A DNA stretch of 34,801 nucleotides from Alkalibacterium gilvum (GTDB taxonomy: Bacteria > Bacillota > Bacilli > Lactobacillales > Carnobacteriaceae_A). The DNA lies in NCBI RefSeq assembly GCF_900109085.1, contig NZ_FNYW01000021.1, forward strand, positions 1 to 34,801. Reading direction: 5' to 3'. This document shows, piece after piece, positions 15,017 to 22,837 of the stretch. Numbering within the stretch: position 1 is the first letter of the stretch; each line of letters opens with the position of its first letter. Made by a program: the position numbers and the translations under genes. The notes under the pieces were generated by a model. The model ran no database searches. It was given only the letters and a program-made list of their open reading frames with translations, and was not told the origin of the DNA.

Positions 15017-15889
15017 ATGCTAGTAGATGGATACACTTATGCACACGAACATACAACAATCGATTTATCTTCACTGAAAAAAACAGAAGATACCAAGTTA
15101 AATTTATTTGATGAAACGGTTGAAGAATACAAAGCATTACATGATAAGGGTGTACGGAACATAATTGATGTGACAGTTAGAGGAATGAAGCGTAATCCGG
15201 CTTATGTAAAACGCGTCGCTGAAGCTAGCGGCATGAATATTTTACAATCTACCGGTTGGTACCAGGATAAATTCTTACCTGAATATATTGAAACAAAGTC
15301 AGTCAGAGAGCTTGCTGATATGATGATTAATGACATAAAGGTAGGTCTTGACGGGACTGATGTAAAAGCTTCTCTAATAGGAGAAATAGGAACAAGTAAA
15401 AACGAGATGACTAGTCGTGAACGTAAGGTATTTGAAGCAGCTGTGATTGCCCATGACGAAACGAATGTACCTATTACAACTCATACGACACTAGGGACAT
15501 TTGGAAAAGAACAAGTTGAATTCTTTAAGTCAAAAAAAATGGATCTCAGTCGCGTTGTTATTGGACATGTAGATCTGACAGGGAACATAGAATACGTACT
15601 TGAACTTTTAAATGAGGGCGTCTATGTTGAATTTGATACAGTAGGTAAAGAAAATTATATGCCTGATATGACCCGTGTGAACATGCTGAAACGTATCGAA
15701 GCAGAAGGTTTTGAAGACAAGGTATTCTTATCCATGGACATTACACGCCGTTCTCATTTGAAAGCTAAAGGTGGACTAGGCTATTCTTATTTGCTTGATA
15801 CATTTGTTCCATTAATGAAAGAGAATGGCATATCTGATAAATTTATAAAAAAAATGCTCAAAGATAATCCTAATGCATTTTACAGTTAA
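15017..15889 (+). CDS. php: Phosphotriesterase homology protein (Php-like hydrolase)
   Basis: 290 residues, amidohydrolase superfamily TIM barrel. The metal ligands are visible: H10-x-H12 (YAHEHTT), E123 in SLIGEIGTS, H156 (TTHTT), H184 (VIGHVD) and D241 (SMDITRR). A Glu at the bridging position, in place of the carboxylated Lys of true phosphotriesterase, is the feature described for E. coli PHP. The natural reaction is unknown; a lactone, ester or phosphoester hydrolysis is likely. It has no signal peptide. AAAGGGGAAAA precedes the ATG. The next gene begins 12 bases after its stop. Confidence 0.85.
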   Translation: MLVDGYTYAHEHTTIDLSSLKKTEDTKLNLFDETVEEYKALHDKGVRNIIDVTVRGMKRNPAYVKRVAEASGMNILQSTGWYQDKFLPEYIETKSVRELADMMINDIKVGLDGTDVKASLIGEIGTSKNEMTSRERKVFEAAVIAHDETNVPITTHTTLGTFGKEQVEFFKSKKMDLSRVVIGHVDLTGNIEYVLELLNEGVYVEFDTVGKENYMPDMTRVNMLKRIEAEGFEDKVFLSMDITRRSHLKAKGGLGYSYLLDTFVPLMKENGISDKFIKKMLKDNPNAFYS

Positions 15890-15901
15890 AAGGAGGATAG
15901 T

Positions 15902-17023
15902 ATGCAGACATTTCCATTAGAAAGTATAAATGTTAAAGAAGCAATGTTAAAACAATTCAAATTAGTTGACTGCATGACAAAGGTATTTCCTGGAAATGAG
16001 ATATTGACTCGAGGTGATCTGGGTGTAGTTCCAGGGTTAAATAAACCTGAGACAACAAAAAATGTTGAACATGTAATCGCTGATTTTTTTGGAGCAGAAG
16101 ATTGTATGCTCGTTCGCGGATCTGGAACGATGGCAATTCGATATGCATTGTATAAGGCTATTAAGCCAGGAAAAACACTGCTTATTCATGACGCGCCGAT
16201 CTATCCAACAACTAAAGTATCATTGGATATGTTTAATATAAATGTGTTGAAAGTAGATTTTAATGATTTAAATAAGCTGAGAGATATATTAGAAAGAGAA
16301 GATATAGATGGTGCGCTTATTCAACTTACTAGACAAAAACCAGATGATAGCTATGATTCTCAGCAAGTCATCGACCTTATTAACGAAGCACTTCCAAAAT
16401 TACCAATCGTAACTGATGATAATTATGCTGTTATGAAAATACCTAAAATCGGTGTGGAAATGGGGGGGACTTTATCTTGCTTCTCAACCTTTAAATTATT
16501 GGGGCCAGAGGGCATAGGCTGCATCGTCGGGCCAAAGGATATAATTTCTGAGTTGAAAAAAGATAATTATTCTGGTGGCTTACAGGTTCAAGGGCATGAA
16601 GCGATGGATGTACTGAAAGGTTTAACTTATGCTCCTGTTTCACTAGCTATCTCAGCAGAAACAACTCAGAGTGTTTGTGAGGATCTCAATAATAGTGCTG
16701 TTTCAGGTGTGAAACGAGCGACGATTGCCAATGCACAATCTAAAGTCTTGCTTGTAGAACTCAATGAACCAATAGCTAAAGAAGTACTTAAATCAGCTAA
16801 GCAATTGGGAGCAGCACCACATCCAGTTGGGGCAGAATCAAAGTATGAAATCACACCTATGTTTTACCGTGTTTCGCATACTTTCTTGGAATCAGATGCT
16901 TCACTTGAAAAGCGTATGATAAGAATTAACCCAATGCGTTCGGGGCCAGAAACGGTCAAACGCATTTTAAATGAAGCGATTCAGAATGTAAAAGCTGAGA
17001 AAGCGAAGCATTCTAATGAGTGA
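15902..17023 (+). CDS. yhfS: YhfS-like PLP-dependent aminotransferase-fold enzyme
   Basis: 373 residues, fold type I PLP enzyme. The substrate/PLP loop MLVRGSGTMAIRYAL (69-83) anchors the phosphate; D172/D173 (VTDDNY) should contact the pyridine nitrogen; K198 in CFSTFKLLGPEG is the predicted Schiff-base lysine. The pattern matches YhfS, which is grouped with cystathionine-type and SelA-like enzymes. The reaction is unknown. AAAGGAGGATAGT lies directly before the ATG. The 3' end overlaps the next gene by eight bases, so the two are translationally coupled. Confidence 0.8.
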   Translation: MQTFPLESINVKEAMLKQFKLVDCMTKVFPGNEILTRGDLGVVPGLNKPETTKNVEHVIADFFGAEDCMLVRGSGTMAIRYALYKAIKPGKTLLIHDAPIYPTTKVSLDMFNINVLKVDFNDLNKLRDILEREDIDGALIQLTRQKPDDSYDSQQVIDLINEALPKLPIVTDDNYAVMKIPKIGVEMGGTLSCFSTFKLLGPEGIGCIVGPKDIISELKKDNYSGGLQVQGHEAMDVLKGLTYAPVSLAISAETTQSVCEDLNNSAVSGVKRATIANAQSKVLLVELNEPIAKEVLKSAKQLGAAPHPVGAESKYEITPMFYRVSHTFLESDASLEKRMIRINPMRSGPETVKRILNEAIQNVKAEKAKHSNE

Positions 17024-17939
17024 GCTGTTTTTTAAGAAAAAGGGCATTGCCATTGAAAAGATAGCTTCAGAATTATATTTGTTAAATATAAATGATCGTC
17101 TACCGACAATGAAAGAATTCCAAGAAAGTTATCATTTATCACGAGGAACCGTTCAAAATGCACTATCTTTTTTAAAAAATGAAGAAGCAATCAAAATAAA
17201 AAGTCGAGGGCATTTAGGAACATACATTGAAGGAATTGATTATAAAAAATTACAGACATTTGCAAATGCGCAAAGAATAGTTGGTACTATGCCTCTGCCT
17301 TATTCTAAGCTCTATGAAGGTCTTGCAACGGGCTTATATACAATGTTTAATGACCAAAATATTAAACTAAATTTGGCCTTTATACGTGGAGCTAAAGAAC
17401 GTATTGAAGCGTCAGAAAATGGGACATATGATTTTGCGGTCATTTCACGGTTCGCTGCAGAAGAAGAGATGAAGAAAAATCCGAATATAACTATAGCCTT
17501 AGCGTTTGGAGCGAATACCTATCTTTCTAAACATATATTAATATTTTCAGAGAAAAATAAACATGAAATTGAAGATGGTATGAAAGTTGGAATTGACGCA
17601 GATTCATTAGATCACTATTACTTAACCAAAGATTTGGTCGAAAATAAAAATATAACGCTTGTTAATTATCCAGCGAACCAATTAATACACGCTATTAGAG
17701 AAAATGAAATCGATGCGGGTGTTTGGAATTACGATGAAATACTTGAAAAGGGATATACTGACTTAAACTATGTTGATATTCCTGTGAAAGACTATCATGA
17801 AAAGATAAGTGAAGCAGTTATTGTGTGTTCACGTGAGCGTTTAATGGTCGAATCACTTTTCAAGAAAAATATTTCTATTGAAAAAATGCATGATATTCAA
17901 AATAAGGTGAAAGCTGGAGAATTGGTACCAAGATTTTAA
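17016..17939 (+). CDS. yhfZ: YhfZ-like transcriptional regulator
   Basis: 307 residues. Residues about 15-70 form a winged helix of GntR type (LPTMKEFQESYHLSRGTVQNAL). Residues about 85-307 resemble a periplasmic-binding-protein-like ligand domain, with substrate-binding phrases such as GTYDFAVISRFAAEE and GIDADSLDHYYLTKDLV. This layout matches YhfZ of the E. coli cluster. It probably senses the pathway substrate and controls this operon through a palindrome in the leader (for example 13216-13241). It has only a weak SD and starts inside the yhfS gene, consistent with low, coupled expression. Confidence 0.8.
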   Translation: MSELFFKKKGIAIEKIASELYLLNINDRLPTMKEFQESYHLSRGTVQNALSFLKNEEAIKIKSRGHLGTYIEGIDYKKLQTFANAQRIVGTMPLPYSKLYEGLATGLYTMFNDQNIKLNLAFIRGAKERIEASENGTYDFAVISRFAAEEEMKKNPNITIALAFGANTYLSKHILIFSEKNKHEIEDGMKVGIDADSLDHYYLTKDLVENKNITLVNYPANQLIHAIRENEIDAGVWNYDEILEKGYTDLNYVDIPVKDYHEKISEAVIVCSRERLMVESLFKKNISIEKMHDIQNKVKAGELVPRF

Positions 17940-17955
17940 ATAAAGGAGAACAAAA

Positions 17956-18306
17956 ATGATTCAAGAAAAATTAGACATATTAAAAGACACCAATGTAATT
18001 GATCAGACTGCATATAATTATTCACAGGAGGCTTTAGTATATTTGAAGAATAACGATATTATCAAAGAAGATGATGAAGCAGATGTGTTAATTACGCACT
18101 TAGCCATGGCAACAGCACGTCAGAATACAGATGAAAAAATAGATGGTGTGGATGGTATGATTTTATCAGACATACAATCAGATGAAAAATATGATCAAGC
18201 AACACAAATATGGGATGAACTGAGAGCATTTGCACCGGCAAAGTTTGAAGATAATGAAGAAGGCTACTTCCATCTTCACTTAGTTACATTGTTACGAGAA
18301 AAGTAG
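17956..18306 (+). CDS. yhfY: YhfY-like PRD domain protein
   Basis: 116 residues, a single PTS-regulation-domain-like helical bundle. H48 in LITHLAMATAR and H106/H108 in YFHLHLV are at the places where PRDs carry phosphorylatable histidines. There is no DNA-binding domain, as in YhfY. It may modulate YhfZ or link the pathway to PTS status; neither is shown. AAAGGAG precedes the ATG, 16 bases after yhfZ. Confidence 0.75.
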   Translation: MIQEKLDILKDTNVIDQTAYNYSQEALVYLKNNDIIKEDDEADVLITHLAMATARQNTDEKIDGVDGMILSDIQSDEKYDQATQIWDELRAFAPAKFEDNEEGYFHLHLVTLLREK

Positions 18307-18322
18307 TAGAGGAGACGATAAC

Positions 18323-19483
18323 ATGTTCTTGGAGATGGTAAAAAAACGCAATTCGGAATTGATTGATTTTGCTGTGACACTTCACCAGCAAGGCATTATT
18401 TTACCGGATACCTATGTTATAGATTTAGATAAAATAAAAGAGAATACAGAAAAAATGGTGAAAAAAGCAGATTCTTTAGGAATTGAATTGTATTTCATGA
18501 CCAAACAAATTGGACGAAATCCAAAAATCGCTGAAACAATTATCGAAGCAGGTATAAAAAAAGCTGTAGTCGTTGATTTTAGAGAAGCTGAAATTATGAT
18601 GGAAAATAACATACCTATTGGTAATGTAGGACACCTTGTTCAAACACCAAAACACTTCCTAAAAAGGATAATGAACTATGGCGTAGATTATATAACCGTC
18701 TATTCTATGGAAAAATTAGAACAAATTAATTCAGTTTCTGAGGAATTGAATATAAAACAGAAAGTAATGTTACGCGTTATTGATGACAATGATGCTTTAT
18801 ATCCGGGGCAATATGGTGGCTTTCAATTGGATGAATTAGATGAAAATATAGATAGAATGAAATCACTTGAATATTGTGAAATTGAGGGCTTAACGTCATT
18901 CCCGTGTATATTATATGATAAAGAATTAAAAGATTTCAAGTTGACTCATAATGTTGAAACCTTAAAAAAAGCGAAAACCTTAATGGAAAAACAAGGGTTT
19001 AATATTGTAGATATGAACGTTCCTTCTGCAACTTCAATTCAAACTTTACCATTTTTTGAAGAGATGGAAGGAACTCAGGGAGAACCTGGTCATGCATTAT
19101 CAGGAACGTCGCCTATGCATGCAGAAGTGGAGCTGGAGGAAAAGCCAGCGTATGTGTACGTTAGTGAGGTTTCTCATAATAGCAGGAATAGTGCATTTGT
19201 TTTTGGTGGAGGATACTATGCACGAGGAAATCTTGAAAATGTCTTATTAGACAATGAAGGGAAACGATCTCAAAGTAAAGTCAAACCTTTTCCAAGTGAT
19301 AATATTGATTATTATCTTGAAATAGATGGAAAGCAGACAGTAGGTGCAACAGCTATCATGGCAGCACGCACTCAAATTTTTGTTACCCGTAGTCAGGTTG
19401 CACTAGTGAAAGGACTGAATAGTAATAAACCAGAATTAGTTGGCATTTATACTAGTCAGGGTAGGGAAATAGAAAGGAATTAA
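18323..19483 (+). CDS. yhfX: YhfX-like PLP enzyme, alanine racemase fold
   Basis: 386 residues. The N-terminal TIM-barrel domain has YVIDLDKIKENTEKMVKKA (31-49) and the PLP lysine K61 in YFMTKQIGRNP, the usual arrangement of fold type III (alanine racemase-like) enzymes. The C-terminal beta domain includes EVSHNSRNSAFVFGGGYYARG and a late ATAIMAARTQIF. It matches YhfX. An amino-acid racemase or decarboxylase-type activity is likely, substrate unknown. GAGGAG precedes the ATG. It is one base from the next gene. Confidence 0.8.
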   Translation: MFLEMVKKRNSELIDFAVTLHQQGIILPDTYVIDLDKIKENTEKMVKKADSLGIELYFMTKQIGRNPKIAETIIEAGIKKAVVVDFREAEIMMENNIPIGNVGHLVQTPKHFLKRIMNYGVDYITVYSMEKLEQINSVSEELNIKQKVMLRVIDDNDALYPGQYGGFQLDELDENIDRMKSLEYCEIEGLTSFPCILYDKELKDFKLTHNVETLKKAKTLMEKQGFNIVDMNVPSATSIQTLPFFEEMEGTQGEPGHALSGTSPMHAEVELEEKPAYVYVSEVSHNSRNSAFVFGGGYYARGNLENVLLDNEGKRSQSKVKPFPSDNIDYYLEIDGKQTVGATAIMAARTQIFVTRSQVALVKGLNSNKPELVGIYTSQGREIERN

Positions 19484-19484
19484 T

Positions 19485-20696
19485 ATGGGGAAATTTATAG
19501 TTATAGTATTAGATAGTTTTGCCGTAGGAGCAATGAAAGATGTGCCTGAAGTTAGAGCACAAGATGTGGGGAGCAATACGGCACTTCATATCATTGAACA
19601 AAAAAAAGATATAAACATTCCGCAACTAGTTGAACTTGGATTAATGAATTGCATCGGTGAAGAAAGAGATAAATTTAAATTTTCTCAATTTGCGAATTGG
19701 GGAACATCTAAGTTGTCTCACCAAGGGGCAGATTCATTCTTAGGACATCAAGAAATCATGGGTACCATTCCACCGATACCGTTAAATGAACCTTTTAGTG
19801 CATCGATTGATCAAGTAAAAGCACGCTTAATTGAAGAGGGCTATTCAGTTAAAGAAGTAGGTCAAGAAAATGAACCTAAAATTCTTGTCGTTAATGACTG
19901 CGTTACCGTAGGAGATAACTTAGAGACTGACTTGGGACAAGTTTATAACGTGTCGGGGTGCTTAGATGTTATTTCTTTTGAAGATTTGACTGAGATAGGA
20001 AAAATTGTCAGAGATGTCGTCAAAGTGTCCCGTGTTATTACCTTTGGTGGTGAGGATGTAACGGTAGATGATTTACTAGCTGCCCGAAAAGTCATTGATA
20101 AGACTTTTGCAGGAGTGGATGCGCCGGAGTCAGGTGTTTATGATAAAGGGTATCAAGTTGTCCATTTAGGTTATGGAATAAATCCAGAGGTTCAGATACC
20201 TACGATATTGGATAAGAATAATATCGATGTCTCTTTGATAGGTAAAGTTGCAGATATCGTACAAACTAAAAGTAACCGTCTTTTTCCAGGTGTGGATTCT
20301 CAGTATTTGTTTAATCAGCTAATGACCCAAGTGGATGAGATCGACCATGGATTCATTTGTTTGAACATTCAGGAGACAGACTTAGCTGGACATGCTGAGG
20401 ATGTTGATCGATATGCTGATAGGTTGGAAGTTAGCGATAAAAACATTAGTCAGTTGATCAAAAAACTAACGACTGATGACATATTAATCGTTATGGCTGA
20501 TCATGGAAACGATCCAACTATTGGGCATAGTCAGCACACCCGAGAACGCGTGCCTCTGCTGATTTATTCTAAGGGTATGAAGAACAAGCATGTTGGAAAT
20601 CGTAGCACCATGTCAGATGTGGCAGCAACAGTCAGCGAATACTTTGAGGTAGAGAAACCCGCTAATGGAGAATCTTTTTTAGGTAAATTATCTTAA
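19485..20696 (+). CDS. yhfW: YhfW-like phosphopentomutase-family enzyme
   Basis: 403 residues, alkaline-phosphatase superfamily, DeoB-like. Metal-binding motifs: VLDSFAVGAM with D10 at the start, GADSFLGHQEIMG near the middle of the first third, DLAGHAEDVDRYADRL, and the C-terminal MADHGNDPTIGHSQHTRE. These are the phosphopentomutase signatures, but the family member in the yhf cluster (YhfW) has no proven substrate; it presumably moves a phosphate on a sugar-phosphate-like intermediate. Last gene of the operon. AAAGGAATTAAT precedes the ATG; a terminator follows after about 110 bases. Confidence 0.85.
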   Translation: MGKFIVIVLDSFAVGAMKDVPEVRAQDVGSNTALHIIEQKKDINIPQLVELGLMNCIGEERDKFKFSQFANWGTSKLSHQGADSFLGHQEIMGTIPPIPLNEPFSASIDQVKARLIEEGYSVKEVGQENEPKILVVNDCVTVGDNLETDLGQVYNVSGCLDVISFEDLTEIGKIVRDVVKVSRVITFGGEDVTVDDLLAARKVIDKTFAGVDAPESGVYDKGYQVVHLGYGINPEVQIPTILDKNNIDVSLIGKVADIVQTKSNRLFPGVDSQYLFNQLMTQVDEIDHGFICLNIQETDLAGHAEDVDRYADRLEVSDKNISQLIKKLTTDDILIVMADHGNDPTIGHSQHTRERVPLLIYSKGMKNKHVGNRSTMSDVAATVSEYFEVEKPANGESFLGKLS

Positions 20697-20809
20697 TTTC
20701 TAAATTAATATATAAAGAAGAAATTCTGTGTAAAATAAAAGTGTATAAGATAAAATAAAAAACCCAAATTTCCTTGGATAAATTAAATGATTTAAATAAA
20801 CGAACATAT

Positions 20810-20854
20810 AAAGAAAGATCTTCTGACCATAATGTGGTTTGAAGATCTTTCTTT
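20810..20854 (+). terminator. Terminator of the yhf/php-type operon
   Basis: AAAGAAAGATCTTC (20810-20823) pairs perfectly with GAAGATCTTTCTTT (20841-20854). Confidence 0.85.
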
Positions 20855-20894
20855 ATATTGAGTGAATATCCAGTAGGATTTCTCGAATAGGAGC

Positions 20895-21083
20895 ATTTTT
20901 TTTATAAGCCAGTTTTATCTAAAGAAGTTTTATCCTTTTTCTTAGAAACTCATGAAGATAATAGGTTATCTTGACTACTTCTAAAACAAAATTATTCTAC
21001 TTCTAAAGTAAATACGATAGCTTAAGAAGTTCTCGTCAAAAAACGTCAAACTTCTTAAGATACCAATCATAACATTAATAAAA
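20895..21083. repeat. Array C: three-unit 51-nt-phased palindromes
   Basis: Boxes begin at 20895, 20946, 20997 and 21048, exactly 51 nt apart. The first keeps only its right arm (TCTAAAGAAGTTT, ending 20930) and the last only its left arm (AAACTTCTTAAG from 21048). The two inner boxes are more complete (for example CTACTTCTAAAG with CTTAAGAAGTTC). The array lies between the convergent yhfW and Mga-like genes. Apart from the terminator and this array, 20697-21100 holds nothing I can name. Confidence 0.85.
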
Positions 21084-21100
21084 ATGTTCATTGTCATTAT

Positions 21101-22651
21101 CTAGGAGTGGAAGCTATCCATTTTTGAAGTCCATTCACTTATTATCACAGAGGCATCATGTGTTTTTTGACAATTATTCTTGAAAGCATCATCGATGGCT
21201 TTGAATAATTGTTGTAAATGACGCCTATTCATCCCATTATGCAAAGCTATAATCGGTTGTTCGATATCTAGATGAACAGATCCAGCCGTAGCTAAGATAT
21301 CAAAGGTATAATTGTTCAATCTTTGCTTGTTCAAAATGGGTTCGCCATAGACTGTGATTTGACACCCTCTCTCCAATTTCGTTTGAAGGAGGCGCGCGAT
21401 ATTTTCAGCATGCCGATAACTATTAGGACTGTACACGAGAATATGACAGCTGTTATATTTTTGATATAGATGAAAACTAAGGTTATCCCATCTGGAGATA
21501 ATAAGATAAAGCAGCTCTTCATCATTTATTTTATCGGGGTCGATATCGTATAGATCATAAAGTTCATACAAAAGTCGTGTCAACGCATCATAAAAATGAG
21601 GGTATTTACGAGAATAAAGACGCAACATATTATAATCTGACGGTTTAAAAATTAAGTACGTATCTAATGGTTTTGCATAAGACAATGTTGAATTCTGGTA
21701 GAGCATATCATCTATTTTAGTGGCAATATGATTAAAATCAGTTAAAGGTAAGTCAAAAGACTGGGCGAGTTGACTTAAACGTTTTTCAATTTTTTCGGTA
21801 TATCTTGGATTAGATTGAGAGATCGTTTCTTTCGTGTAGGGACTGAAATAATAAAACATATAAAAGGTGTAAATTTTTTCATAAAGCTCTTTTTTGTTTT
21901 CATCTATATCAACGTGACTGAGCCAAGCATTGACTTGAGAACGCATGTGGTTGAATTCATCAGCCTGATGATGTTCATCCGCTAATTTAGAAAAGTAAAT
22001 ATTGTGTCCAAAGCGCTCCCTTATAATGCTTACAGCAGTGAACAAGATGAATTTATGCACATTAACGGTTTCAAAACGGATGGAATCGATTTGAAAGAGC
22101 GAGTCGACAAGCTTTTCAATTTCAGAGTAATCAATGTAGGGAAGAGGCCAGGCCTGATACCCGTACGTTTCCAGAAAATAAGAAGTGAAAAAACGTCTGA
22201 CAAGGAATTCATCACCGATTATTTGGTAAGGATGGATACCAAGCGTCAGTTCGTAATCGGACAACTTATCTTTCAATTTTGTGATCATGCGACCAAGGGT
22301 GGATGTGCTGATATGTAAATCATTTTCGAGATCGATCCCGGACATTTCATTTTTTAAAAACAGCGTTTCGATCAACTGGAGAGAAGGTGAAGCTTGCATC
22401 GCCTGATGTTGGAAGGTATCGATACTGATATTTTTAGAAAGAACAAGAATATATCCCTCTGCTGAAGTTTCTAAAAATCCTCCGGTATCAGCAACTCGCG
22501 TTTTCAATTCTTCCATATAATAACTTATCGTTCGTCTGGAGGAATCTATTTCATGAGACAAATCTTTTAAAGTAAGAGGATTTTCTGCAAAGTATAATTT
22601 CTCTAAAAGCGTATAAAGTTTACGTTCTTTTACCGGAATAAGCTCCCACAT
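21101..22651 (-). CDS. Mga-family transcriptional regulator
   Basis: 516 residues, the normal size of Mga/RofA/AtxA-type regulators. The N-terminus has two helix-turn-helix regions: about 25-52 (LTLKDLSHEIDSSRRTISYYM) and about 100-128 (IDLENDLHISTSTLGRMITKL). The centre (about 150-400) is the helical PRD-like part, and the C-terminus (about 400-516) has an EIIB-like layout with CHILVYSPNSYRH. It is divergent from the large adhesin gene, which suits the known role of Mga-type proteins as activators of surface-protein genes. AAAGGATGAG precedes the ATG. Confidence 0.8.
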   Translation of the reverse strand: MWELIPVKERKLYTLLEKLYFAENPLTLKDLSHEIDSSRRTISYYMEELKTRVADTGGFLETSAEGYILVLSKNISIDTFQHQAMQASPSLQLIETLFLKNEMSGIDLENDLHISTSTLGRMITKLKDKLSDYELTLGIHPYQIIGDEFLVRRFFTSYFLETYGYQAWPLPYIDYSEIEKLVDSLFQIDSIRFETVNVHKFILFTAVSIIRERFGHNIYFSKLADEHHQADEFNHMRSQVNAWLSHVDIDENKKELYEKIYTFYMFYYFSPYTKETISQSNPRYTEKIEKRLSQLAQSFDLPLTDFNHIATKIDDMLYQNSTLSYAKPLDTYLIFKPSDYNMLRLYSRKYPHFYDALTRLLYELYDLYDIDPDKINDEELLYLIISRWDNLSFHLYQKYNSCHILVYSPNSYRHAENIARLLQTKLERGCQITVYGEPILNKQRLNNYTFDILATAGSVHLDIEQPIIALHNGMNRRHLQQLFKAIDDAFKNNCQKTHDASVIISEWTSKMDSFHS

Positions 22652-22718
22652 ACACTACTCATCCTTTCGCGACATTATATATTTAATTTTATCACATTTA
22701 TTTTTTTAGTTAAATTTT

Positions 22719-22747
22719 TTGACAATACTGGTCACTTTTTGCAATAT
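22719..22747 (+). promoter_or_regulatory. Candidate promoter of the adhesin gene
   Basis: A perfect TTGACA (22719-22724), 17-bp spacer, then a poor -10, CAATAT (22742-22747). A good -35 with a weak -10 suits an activator-assisted promoter, possibly by the Mga-like protein. Confidence 0.35.
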
Positions 22748-22837
22748 ATAGTGTAATTTATGATGATTTCGGAGTCAAATATTCTGATAAAATGAATTAT
22801 GATGTCATTTGAACAAAAAATATAGGAGGAGTCTTTT

